DNA from: Sabellastarte sp. h YS-2021
Lineage: Eukaryota > Annelida > Polychaeta > Sabellida > Sabellidae
DNA length: 64,000 nt
Direction of reading: 5' to 3'
Assembly (NCBI GenBank): GCA_964017235.1
Contig: OZ024932.1
Span: 81,781,451-81,845,450 of the forward strand
Position 1 is the stretch's first letter; every line of letters begins with the position of its first letter. Made by a program: the position numbers and the translations under genes. Positions 23,277-33,760 of the stretch are shown piece after piece. The notes under the pieces are model-generated. The model was not told the origin of the DNA. It was given only the letters and a program-made list of their open reading frames with translations, and searched no databases.

Positions 23277-25133
23277 CTAGAGATTGCGTCTCGACGCAGT
23301 GTATCCCTGGACGGGACATGGTTGAAGCGTGACATAGAGTATTATGGTTGACACAAATATACCCCTGTGGGGAAGGGGCCTAAGTGTTTATGGGTACAAC
23401 TTGTACTGACACTAAGTAAACAAAATGTTTGATTAATGAAAGATACAAATGTAACTAGACATAGCGCATCGGTCTAGAACCGATGCAAATTGTATCCACC
23501 AGAAAGAAAACTCGTCATTCAACCATCACTTAACCTTGAAGGAGGAGCCCAAGGTAAAATCTGACCACATCAAAAGATTCTTAGCCCATGATTTCCAATA
23601 GGTTGGTGTGACATTGCAAACCTCTAGAAACACGAATAAGCAAGTTATAAGCACTTTTAATTTTGGCTATCCTCATTTGACCTTGAAAGAAGGGCCAAAG
23701 CTCAAATCTGATCACATCAAAAGATTCCTAGCGCATGATTTCCTATAGGATGCTTTCACATTACAAACCTCTAGGACCAAGAAAAAGCGATTTATAAGCA
23801 CTTTAGATTTTGCTATCCTCATTTGACCTCGAAGGAAGGGCCCAAGGTCAAATCTGACCACATCAAAAGATTCCCAGCCCATGATTTCCTACAGGTTGAT
23901 TTACCATCCCAAACCTCTAGGACCAGTAATAAGCGAGTTATAATCATTTTAAGTTTGGCTATCCTCGTTTGACCTTGAAGGAGGGGTCCAAGGTAAAATC
24001 TGATCGCACCAGAAGATTCCCAGCCCATGATTTCCTATAAGTTGGTTTACCATCCCAAACCTGTATGACCAATAATAAGCGAGTTATGAGCACTTTTAAG
24101 TTTGGCTATCGTCGTTTGACCTTGAAGGAGAGGTCCAAGGTCAAATCTGACCACACCAAAAGATTCCAAGCCTATGATTTCCTATAGGTTGATTTACCAT
24201 CTCAAACCTCTAGGATCAATAATAAGGGAGATATAAGCACTTTTCATGACTGACAAAAAAACGCCCTTGGCGGCCTTCTTGTTTTTTTCAAAATAAGGCC
24301 AAAAATATTTCCGGTAAAGATTTTGTAATGCGAAACATATATTGCAAATTTGAGATCTCTACCTATAATAATACCCTTTGCTTTAGAGGGCCAACCAAAG
24401 TCCTTGGTTTAAGTCGAATAAACGTCCCTGGCGGCCATCTTGTTTTTCAAAATGAGGACAAAAATATTCCCAGGCAAGATTTTATGGTTATGAATATATC
24501 CTGCAAATTTGAGAAGGCTAGGTATAATATTTTTTTTTGTTAGAGCGGTAACAGCCAATAATAAAGGAGGTATATGGCCTCACAGTCTAAGGTACCATTT
24601 TGAGTCATTTTAGCATGCCTAAGGTGACCTTGAAAACAATAGTCAAGGTCAACGAACTGGATGCTGGTACTCCATCATGTACTCAATCTCCAAAGCCATT
24701 TTCAATAGTTTCCATGCAGTATAGTCAGCACTAAGTGTGAAAGTATCTCCAAAAAGGCCAAATATGGCCTCGGTGAGGTACTTTGGCGGTCTGTGGATGA
24801 CCTTCAGTTAAAAGCCTCAAGGTCAAATTTCAGCATGCTTACAGAGGACATATATATGTATTATATATACCAGCCATAGGATGATCTAACTTTCTGAATA
24901 TGAGAACTGGGCCAAAATGTGACCTTTAAGAGGCAACCAGTGACCTTGAAATTGAAGGTCAAGGTCACAAAACAATAGTGTTCGTGGCATTGCCCATATA
25001 TACCCACATACCAAATTTGAAAGGTCTAACTAAAATATTTTTAAGTTATCGCGTCCAAAAGGAAATCTCTGCGGCGGCAGCGTGACCGTACTGAATCCTA
25101 AGTATCCCCGACTTTCGTCCGGGGATACAATAA
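23277..25133 (-). mobile_element. Helitron-like element with tandem core and two stacked 3' ends
   Basis: Read on the - strand, the 5' end is at about 25133 with GTATCCCCGGACG in a small palindrome. The outer 3' end at 23277 has the matching subterminal repeat, the hairpin TGCGTC/GACGCA and CTAG followed by TT. A second complete-looking 3' end lies at 23455: GGTGGATAC, the hairpin GCATCGGT/ACCGATGC, then CTAG and TT. The core 23520-24250 is the same ~147-bp array as in the copy at 3877. This looks like a chimera of two subfamilies. Confidence 0.6.
23520..24250 (-). repeat. Tandem array, ~147-bp unit, about 5 copies
   Basis: CATGATTTCC recurs near 23587, 23734, 23880, 24026 and 24172. It is the reverse complement of the array at 4260-4880. 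Confidence 0.8.
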
Positions 25134-25524
25134 TGTATCCATTTAACCATCAATTTACGAAATACGAGTATCAGAGTTTTTAAGAGTGTTGAATTGCCCA
25201 TTTCTGCAGAGGCTCTTTTGTCCAACTTTTAGGGAAATTATTGCTGTGCTCCTTCACATGTCACTTTCATTTTTATATTGTGTCAAATGGTACTTTTACT
25301 TTTACAGCAATTATGTTTATCTGAAAATGTTGAATTTCTTTACACTTTACAGTGTAGTAGAGTTACTCAGTGATGTATACCTTGTTCATTTTTGTTCAAT
25401 TTCCATTTTCCTAAAATGTTTCTCTTAATAAATTGTTTTCCATAAAGGAAACATCCATTTTATGTATTTTTATTTAAAACAAACAGGTGTCTGGCTCCTG
25501 ATATTTACATGGTATACTGAATTA

Positions 25525-25735
25525 CTCTTCATTACCTCTGCCAACTGGCTTATGTTTTTGGTGCAGTGTGTTTTTTTTTTCAAATTAACTGAAAAGTTAT
25601 GGACAGATTTTGATGAAATTTTCGGGAAATGTCGACAATGGCTGAATGGCACAAAGAACAGAAGATTTGACTTTAATGGTGCTTTAGATCACCATCTGCA
25701 TCCAGGAATATTTAAAAGGATTTTTTATCATTGCT
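25525..25735 (+). repeat. Diverged interspersed-repeat copy
   Basis: TACCTCTGCCAA, then AACTGAAAAGTTATGGACAG, TTTTGATGAAATTTTCGGGA and GATCACCATCTG, words that belong to the same repeat type as the copy at 21706. Confidence 0.5.
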
Positions 25736-26587
25736 AAAATAGGCAATATTAAAGGTGTTGGGCCTTAGTGAAGATATGTGCTCTCAGAGTGCTCAAGTTA
25801 CAAAGGCTTGTCGCTGGGATTAATTCTAAACAGGAAGATGCCTACCACGGCCTTTCTTTGAAAGTAATCAAGCTTCTTGTACTCATAGGTTGTGGCTAGT
25901 TCTCAGCTGTAGAAGTTTGAATCTCTATCTGGTTGATACATTAAACAGCTATATATGTGCTCTAAATGGAGCCAGACTTTTTGCCTTTGAAGCTCTTCAT
26001 CAAAGGACATTCATTGAATGCCAAAGTACAGGATAAAAGAATATAATTTCTCTGAATTTCTTTTGTATATAATTTAAAATACCCTATGAAAATGCCATAT
26101 CTTGCAATGTTTAAACACTTACTATAGACATTTTCAAATGTGCTTGTGGGGTAACAAATTGTTGGATGTGGCTGAAATACAAACTGTAAACCAAATAAAC
26201 CTTCATGCGAAATTTGGTCGAGGCATGTAACATACTGTTGTTTAAATGGTCAGATAAGGTAACTTTCGAAAAGCTGCCATGAAAAGGCCAAAAATGTTTC
26301 CATGTGGCTGCAAAGCAGTACCATACCAGCTATTAGCACCATCAGGCCTACATTCTGAATTTGGCTGAGATATGTAAAATACTTTTTCCTTCAAATAAGC
26401 AGAAATGAAGTGTGATCCAGGAGGGAAGATGTCCAAAAAAAAAAAGCAAAAATAATCTGTCTACCAATATTTTACAGTATCTCTCTTCAGGGAAATGGTA
26501 ATTACAAGCCTTTAAATGTGGATCAGTTTTCCCTGTAGAGGAGGTTACAACTGGAGATTGACCTTAGAGTTTCCTCTGTGACATATA

Positions 26588-26700
26588 CGGATATAGGACA
26601 TTTCGTACTCGGAAATTTCGTACCAGGACATTTCGTACTGGGACAATTCGTACCCAGACATTTCGTACCCTCCCTAGGACATTTTGTACCAAAAAATAAA
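26588..26700. repeat. Minisatellite, about 16-bp unit
   Basis: Six or more imperfect copies of GGACATTTCGTACC-like words. On the - strand it reads as alternating GTKCP/STKCP-like residues, a by-product of the period and not a gene. Confidence 0.75.
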
Positions 26701-26771
26701 AAATAATGAATTGTATTGATATTTGAAAGCACTTTCTTGTAGTGTCTTCTCATAATAAGTCTTGTAATGAA

Positions 26772-26913
26772 CTAGACATTGCGTCTCGACGCAGTGTATC
26801 CCCGGACGGGACATGATTGAAGCGTGACACACAGAGTATTATGTTTTCATGCTTTCAGTACATTAAGTGTGAAAATATCGCCAAAAATGACTTTCGTCCG
26901 GGGATACAATAAT
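26772..26913 (-). mobile_element. Minimal Helitron-like element, no tandem core
   Basis: About 142 bases. On the - strand: 5' GTATCCCCGGACG, 3' CGTCCGGGGATACA, the hairpin TGCGTC/GACGCA and CTAG followed by TT (26772). It has the same ends as the outer copy at 23277-25133, without the array. Confidence 0.65.
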
Positions 26914-26984
26914 CAGGGGATTAATTGTTAATAGAGTCAAGTGTCACTGACAACAGGGTTCCCAATAATGGCACTGACTATATG

Positions 26985-27730
26985 GGTGTTCAGACTGGTG
27001 ATTCAACCCGGGTTGACACAGATTGAAGCAGATTGGAATTAGGTGTGAACGGTCACAATCCGGGTTGACAAGGGTAAATCTCAACCCCACTCAAAAGGTG
27101 GATTGAAGCAGATTGCTTCAACCCCCTTTGTAGTGTGAACCCTCTCAATCCGAGTGTATTGTTACTGTAACCAACTGATTTACTGCCTTAAACAATTGCT
27201 TAACTGAATATATATACATAATATTATATATCTTTATCCTTTTTGAAGTAGGACTACATGATTAACACAAAGGCCACCAAAAGTGATTGTTGTGTGATTT
27301 CTAGATGATTGGAATTTAACATAAAATACATGAATATTTGTAACTATAGTAGGAATGTTTAATAACCAGAATATTTAAAAAAGATTGCAATTGATCTGTT
27401 GCTGAAAAACTGACAGAGATTTAATAATATAAATTTCTGTTTTAATTATGTTATTAAGCTATTTACTGTATGATATATAACACAATGTAGGGATTTTGTA
27501 TAATTTTATTAATTTTATCATTTTATCCTTCTTGATAAAAAATGTCATTTAAACAATTTTACATGATTTCATCTAAATTTGGAGGTTTTACTGTACTCAG
27601 TTTTTGAGGCTTTTCAATCCAGATTAAATTCTGTAGTGTGGACACTCAACCCGGATTGAGATTAATCTGCTTCAATCTGCTTCAACCCTCAATCCTTGTC
27701 AACCCCTATTGTAGTGTGAACAGGGTGAAT
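26985..27730. mobile_element. TIR element, about 745 bp, non-autonomous
   Basis: The left end has GTGTTCAGACTGGTG and several GGGTTGACA, GATTGAAGCAGATT and AATCCGGG words. The right end carries their complements (CTCAACCCGGATTG, AATCTGCTTCAATC, CACTACA words). The inside is AT-rich and non-coding. Multiple subterminal repeats of one short word at both ends suggest a MITE; superfamily not determined. Confidence 0.55.
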
Positions 27731-28022
27731 AGCTTCATAACAGTAAAAGTAAATGACTGCATATGTTTTGAATAAAATCTTTTTTCAAACATTAATACAA
27801 ATCATCTTAGTAATGATATTTTCTCCTCTAAAATAACTACTTTAACAGTAAATACCTTAAATGCCTAGAATTCTATAGTATGTGTCATAGAACATATAGT
27901 AAAGGAAAAGATTGATCTAAAATTATAGACAACCTAGAGATTCAGACCCCACAAAACACCATGCCAAATTTTTTTAAAAAGACATCACAAGGCTGAAATA
28001 CAGTTTTAAACAAAATATGTTA
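27731..28022. other. Short spacer, nothing seen
   Basis: AT-rich sequence between the TIR element and DIRS copy B. Confidence 0.4.
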
Positions 28023-28200
28023 TTTTATTGCACTACATTATAGCTTACCATGTGGGACTGAATGCTGTTCTCGGATGGCCGCAGGCCCGGCCAACGTCTA
28101 AGAAAAATAGACATTTATAGTTCGCCGTAACCTCAGGTTGTCCTCTCGTGGAACTCTACGAGATCTCTTCCTACTTTCTCGTTGGCCGCGTGTTTTGGTA
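28023..28200 (+). repeat. Left inverted terminal repeat of DIRS B
   Basis: GCTTACCATGTGGGACT, GAATGCTGTTCTCGG, AGACATTTATAG and CTCGTGGAACTCTACGAGAT, inverted at 39545-39690 (CTCGTAGAGTTCCACGAG, AAATGTCTATTTTTC, CCGAGAACAGCATTC). Confidence 0.85.
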
Positions 28201-28240
28201 GCTTCTGTTACAAACAGATATATTTTCATCTATTTGAACT

Positions 28241-28420
28241 CCACGCGCCAAACGAAAAAGATGCTATGACGTCACGCTGTCTAGACAGGAAGTACGAGGC
28301 ACCACCTGTGACCGGTCCTGCCGGTAGTATATACAGGACGTCTTTTTCTGGCGTTTGGCAGGACCGGTCGTACCGACCGGTAAAGTAATTGTCCATTGGA
28401 TAGGATGTATTAACGCAATA
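28241..28420 (+). mobile_element. Lone terminal repeat of the D lineage inside B
   Basis: Matches the right terminal repeat of copy D (54473-54658) from CGCCAAACGAAAAAGATGC to CATTGGATAGGATGTATTAA and CGCAATA. It replaces roughly 700 bases of B (by comparison with E). No D-lineage coding sequence accompanies it. It carries a perfect TGACGTCA at 28267-28274. Confidence 0.8.
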
Positions 28421-29589
28421 AAATGGGCGTTTTCCAGGCTTCCATGCTAGAGGCATTTCAGTCTCTCCAAGACAAATTTTCGTCTTTTCAAAAGACATCT
28501 AAACAACCAGAAGTGGAGGTGGATCAGACCTCCGCTTCGGCCTCTAAGCCTGGCTCGTCGAATCAAGCTGTAACTCTGGACCCACCCCCTCCGAGACCTT
28601 GGCCTCACACTCAGTTGAGGCTATGGAGGTGGACTATGATCCCTCCCTGCCACCACGTCTCGGTGCTGATCAATCTCAACATGTCAACGCATCGGATCAG
28701 CATTCAGGTTTATCCGATGAACCTACTAGGGTGGCATCGGCTAGGCCTAAAAAGCATTCTCACTCATAAAAAGCATGACATTGAACCAAGGTCCGCCTCG
28801 GATCAGTATTCAGGTCAATCCGATGAGCTTCGGGTTGCATCATCTAGACCTAAAAAACATGCAGATAGAAGCAAACACAAAGTGAGGTCCAGATATGGGA
28901 CAGCCTTGTTATGAGGACAAGCTTCAGGAGTTGAATACGGATTTTGCAAAAATCTGTATTACTCCTACACCCTCTGGGGACCCTATGGGCAAAGTTCCCC
29001 TACCAATTCTCAAGGAATTGGAGCATCAAGTTAGGCAGTATATATCCACCCTCAATTTTACTGCTGCCTTTGCCAAGACTTCCTCTTCATGTAATGCCAC
29101 TCTTGAGAAGTGTCAATACAGCCTGAAGTCAACCTTTAAGAAGATTAAATCTCAAATCCAGAAAGGTGCCAATCCTGAGAAGCAGCCAAACGTGGATATG
29201 AACAAGCTTGTGAATATTTGGACATCTGGAATAAGACTGTTTTTATTCAACACAGAGCTCTTACATGCCTCAGCAAATCCTTGGCCGTTATACTCCAGAG
29301 GGAGCTATATACTATGGGTAATACCGGCTTGCTAAGGCGTGAAGCCGAGATGACCCTTTTACAACCACAACTAGGGGAAATGAGAGACTTCCTCCTCAAA
29401 AAAGGCACCTCTAAAGACTCTCAGGGTTTTGGACCCTATCAAAACAAGCCTTTTTGTGGTCCCCACAACAACAAAAGAGGCTCCTACAGGAAACGCCCCT
29501 ATGGGGGCAACTCCTCACAAAGCAGTAACCAATCGTTTTCCTCAGGCAGGGGGAAACCGAACTTCAGAGGCTCCAGGGGTCGTTTTTGA
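28421..29589 (+). pseudogene. DIRS B gag, 5'-truncated and broken
   Basis: Begins at the GVFQASMLEAFQSL helix, so the Cys/His N-terminus is missing. The middle, including the EVDTFRRIL region seen in A and E, is also absent: the 28890 region joins directly to MGQPCYEDK-like sequence. Ends with a Gly/Arg/Ser-rich tail (RGSRGRF) before a stop near 29588. Several frame changes. Confidence 0.75.
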
Positions 29590-29659
29590 CCCCACCCTAA
29601 GGGACGAGGGCATGGAAACCCCTCCCCCCCAATGACTCCTTAAAAGCCTCCCTCAGTCC

Positions 29660-31555
29660 ACCAGTATGAGGTCGCCTCCGTTCTTTCAGAAGAGACTGGC
29701 AAACAAACAAATGTTCATCCAACATGTTAAACATTATCACCAATGGCTACGTTCTGCCATTCATTTCAAAACCAAGTCTGGTCAGATTCTCTCTGATTCA
29801 GTCAGAATACAAGGCCCTTCAAAAAGATCAAGCTCTGGCCACTTGAATCCAGTCCCTTCTGTCAAAGAACGCAATAGAAAGGGTGGAAAATGTAAAATCT
29901 CTTGGGTTTTACAGTCGCCTGTTTCTAGACCCCAAGCCTCACCAAAGGTGGAGGCCAGTTATAGACTTAAGCAGGCTCAACACTTTTCTACACGTAGAAA
30001 AGTTCAAAATGGAAACTCCAGAGTCCATCAGGACCTCCCTGATTCCAGGAGAATGGGTATCATTGATAGATCTATCGGACACTTACCTTCACATCCCCAT
30101 CTACCCAAACTCAAGGAAATACCTAAGGTTTTGCCACAAGTCACAGGTGTTCCAGTTCACCTCCCTCCCTTTCGGACCAGCCACAGCCCCCCAGGTCTTT
30201 ACAATGATTGTAATGGAAGTGAAGCTAATGGCCCTCTCGAGGGGACTCAGACTTCACCAATACCTGGACGACTGGCTGACCAGGTCCCAGTCTCAGGAGG
30301 AAGCCCAAGTGAACACTCAGGCAGTGGTAGACCTAACCCAATCCTTGGGGTGGATAATAAATCAGGAAAAATCCGAACTAAAGCCAACTCAGGTGTTTTC
30401 GTTCATGGGCTACGAATACCATCTAGATTCAGCCTTGTAAAACCCACTCAAGAGAGATGGCTCAAACTTCAGGATTTGATCCTACGACTCAAGTCAAAAC
30501 ATGTTTTGACTGCAAGATGTTTGATGTCGCTAATTGGGTTGCTTGCCTCAACGGAGAAAATGGTCCCGGAGGGACGCCTTCACATGAGGCCCTTTCAGTT
30601 TCATCTCAAGGAGCACTGAAGATATCCTCCGTCACTGGACAGCCTCCTTCCTTGGACAGAAACCATTTCTGCATACCTAGACTGGTGGCAAAATCCCACA
30701 AACGTGATGAGAGGTGCACACCTTCATCCCAAAGACCACAGCATCCAACTCTTTACAGATGCCTCAAACGAAGGTTGGGGCGCTCACTTAGAACAAAGCT
30801 CTACAAAGGGTCTGTGGTCAAGGCTATACATAAATGTTCTAGAGTTGAAGGCAGTCTCTCTGGCCCTTCGAAACTTCAAGGACCAGTGTCAGAACCAAAC
30901 AGTGTTGGTTGCAATGGACAACTCAACAGTGGTAGCCTACATAAACAATCAAGGGGGAACTCACTCAGCAGAGATGTGCGCTCTCCTGTGGAAGATAATG
31001 ACATGGTGTCATCACTACCAGATAACATTAAAAGCCAGACACATCCCAGGGTGTCTGATGGCCGACTTTCTGTCCAGGTCGAACCAAGTGCAGTCAACAG
31101 AATGGTCACTGCATCCGCAGGTGTTCCATCAGATCTGTCAAAAGTGGTTCACTCCTCATGTAGATCTATTTGCCACTCATCTGAACTACAAACTTCCACT
31201 GTACGTGTCTCCAGTCCCAGACCCAAATGCTTGGGACATAGATGCTCTGAACTTAAACTGGACGGGTCTCACTGCCTATGCTTACCCTCTGACGACTCTC
31301 CTTCACAGGGTGATAAAAAAAATCAGGCAATGCCATTGCCTGATCATCGTAATAGCCCCAGGCTGGCCAGGGATGACCTGGTTTTGGGACCTAGTGCAGC
31401 TCTCGACAGAGATCCCACTTCAACTTCCAGTGTCAACAACTCTTCTCAAACAGTCCCACAATTATGTGTTCCACAGCAATCCACAACATCTCGACCTCCA
31501 CGCCTGGTGTCTAGGAGTGGACAGCTCCAAGAACAAGGCTTCTCTGTGGAGGTAG
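29660..31555 (+). pseudogene. DIRS B reverse transcriptase / RNase H
   Basis: RT motifs: RWRPVIDLSRLN, WVSLIDLSDTYLHI, SLPFGPATAPQVF and HQYLDDWL. A one-base loss near 30437 shifts the frame, and TGA at 30617 replaces a Trp codon. RNase H has [27 protein letters not shown] and [12 protein letters not shown]; the first Asp of the usual ATDN box is kept. The [14 protein letters not shown]...APGWPGMTWFWDL tail follows and ends at TAG 31553, earlier than in E. Confidence 0.85.
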
Positions 31556-31866
31556 CAGAGAGAATTGCTGCCCCTGAGAGGTCATCAACAAGGACCATCT
31601 ACAAGTCAAAATGGGCCCTATTTGAGAAATGGTGTAGAGAAAATTTGGTGGATTTCTCCACTCCCTCTGTGAAACAAGTCTCAGACTTTTTCATGTACCT
31701 GTACCAAGATCTAAACAGGCGCCCCTCGACCATTGATGGTTACAGGACGGCCATTGTTGACACTTTGGGCCCAGCGGGGCACCATATTTCACAAAGCTCA
31801 GACCTACACAGGTTACTCTCCAGTATTCATAGGGATCGTCCCAAAAGTTCCAGGAATCTTCCAAAA

Positions 31867-32100
31867 TTGAAAATTTTAATTAAATGTAGCTTTTTATAAG
31901 CTACAAGCTTACCATCTGGGACTCAATGCTTATCTCGGGTCCCTGAACCCGACACTGCCAACTCTCGAAAAAAAAAGAGTTCTAATGACCGTCCGAGTAT
32001 AAGTACCCAGCCTCTGGTGACCCGGTGAGTGAGCATGCGCAGTACGTCCTCCTTCTTGTTGGCCCCACCCCTCATCTGCAATTTTCAGCGGGGAGGGGGG
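31867..32100 (-). repeat. 3'-side inverted terminal repeat of DIRS C
   Basis: Complementary to 37975-38133 through GGGACTCAATGCTTATCTCG, GACCGTCCGAGTAT, AGCCTCTGGTGACCC and GCATGCGCAGTACGTCC. A G-rich run follows at 32088-32110. Confidence 0.85.
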
Positions 32101-32104
32101 GGGG

Positions 32105-32240
32105 GGGGGGGACTCTCCTGAGTCCCAGATGGTAAGCTTGTAGCTTATAAAAAGCTATATTTAATTAAAATTTTCAATTTTATTATGCTCCAATAGCTTA
32201 CCATCTGGGACTCAATGCTGAATCCCACTGTTAGGAGGCA
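32105..32240 (-). repeat. Internal complementary region of DIRS C
   Basis: On the - strand it reads ...GGTAAGCTATTGGAGCATAATAAAA then TTGAAAATTTTAATTAAAT...: the right outer edge of C joined to its left outer edge. This is the DIRS structure thought to template circle formation. Confidence 0.85.
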
Positions 32241-32511
32241 GGGATTGCAGCTGAGACTGTGATTTGTCATTAGAACCTCTTTTTTTTTTTTACTACAGGA
32301 GGGTCCCAAGGACAGTTATAACATATGTGTTCACTCGTAATAGTCCTAATAATTTACAAAATATATTCTCCACACTTGAGACAGCATATGCCCCTGGATA
32401 TCTGGATTTTAAGGAGGAAGGTGCAATCTAAATTCACCTTAACTGCTGTAATCACAAGGTTACATTATACTGATTAACCCTGGCCACTAGGCCAAGGTCA
32501 CCTGAGGGTAC

Positions 32512-33760
32512 TTAAGTTACACAAAGTTTGACAAAACAATACAAGATAATATGAGAAATATAAGACAACAACCTTACCAGATATTGTATGTTGATGTGCA
32601 GTACCTGAATGGCTGGGTCCGTTGAGCTGAGCCCCCCTCCCCCTTTTTCTTTTCCCGAAGATGATCTCGCTGAGGGGAAAAGGTCTAGGACCTGTTGGGC
32701 TGTGACCACTGGGCCCAGGTATAAGTTGTTATCGTTATCTGCCCATGTCAAGTCTTTTAGGTAGAAATTTGTAAACGTGTTGTGTGCTTTCCAGTGACAT
32801 GCCTGCATGATTTGGTCTACCGAGACACCACCGTAAAAGGCTTTAGAGGCTGCAAAGGCTCCAATATCGTGAGCTTTGACTTGGACCAAGTCCAAGGCTT
32901 GCTGATCTGCTTGTTTATAACACCATAAAAATGTCTGTTTAAGCCACGAAGACAGGGTAGCTGGTCTGATGTCTGTTGAATGCCCTTTCTTGAAGGATAT
33001 GAATAGGAGTGATCTGTCGCCCCTAAGGTCTTTAGTTCTATCCAAATAGTATCTCAGGGCACGTACTGGGTACAGAGATTTGTCTTGCTTGAACTGTCTA
33101 TCTACTATTGTTGTTAAGGCAGGAATAACGACTGGTGATACACTTTGAGCTCCTTCGTGAGCTAATTGATTCTTTGCAATGAAGTCAGATGAGGGGAACA
33201 AAGCCACTTTTTCCCATTGACCAAGGTTCGACACCTTGTTTGCAACCCAGGCGTGGATTTCGCTGCGGCACTTGCCCGAAGCTAAAGCTAGTAAAAATGC
33301 TGTTTTGAGTGTTAAATGTCAGAGTCTTTCATTGGTTCAAAACATTTCTTTGTAAGTTCATTGAGTACAACTGATAAGTTCCACTTGGGAATGTTTCTAG
33401 TTGCCTTCGGCCTATCTCGGTGAAAACTTGTGAGAAGCCTGTTTAAATCTGTACTCTGAGCTATATGGAGGCCTATGGGGCCCAATTAATCCAAAATAGC
33501 CATTCTATAGCCATCAATGGTAGAAGGGCGTCTATTTAAGTCTTGAAATGGGTGCATAAAGAAGTCTGAAACTTGTTTTATAGAAGGTTTGGAGACATCC
33601 ACCAAATTTTCTCTGCACCATTTTTCAAAAAGGGCCCACTTTTTTTGGTAAATAGATCTTGTTGATGACCTTTGAGGGGCAGCAATTCTCTCTGCCACTT
33701 CAGAAGAGAAACCTTGTTCTTGGAGTTGCTCACTCCTAGACACCAAGCATGGAGGTTGAG
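32512..33760 (-). pseudogene. DIRS C tyrosine recombinase, catalytic Arg lost
   Basis: N-terminal domain ([34 protein letters not shown]) up to 33486, then a frame change before LLALASGKCRSEIHAW. The catalytic domain has CHWKAH and FYLKDL, but the HxxR box reads HDIGAF: the second Arg is Gly. The 3' part is otherwise open to about 32512. Confidence 0.85.
32632..32657 (-). promoter_or_regulatory. Purine tract (PPT-like) of DIRS C
   Basis: On the - strand: GGGAAAAGAAAAAGGGGG then AGGGGGG, at the end of the recombinase frame. Confidence 0.4.

Larger units (their letters stand above)
25134..26771. other. Intergenic, no gene seen
   Basis: Holds the partial interspersed repeat (25525-25735) and the minisatellite at 26588-26700. 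The open frame at 25462-25737 falls on the repeat and is not a gene. Confidence 0.5.

Noticed and set aside
25462..25737. 91-codon frame
   Set aside because: Falls on a diverged interspersed repeat (GATGAAATTTTC, GATCACCATCTG words).
26523..26753. Cys-rich TKCP repeat protein on the - strand
   Set aside because: Produced by a 16-bp minisatellite; no start context or neighbours supporting a gene.
32088..32112. G-rich run taken as a CRISPR or satellite start
   Set aside because: A single homopolymer tract inside the DIRS C terminal repeat; no spacers or repeats.
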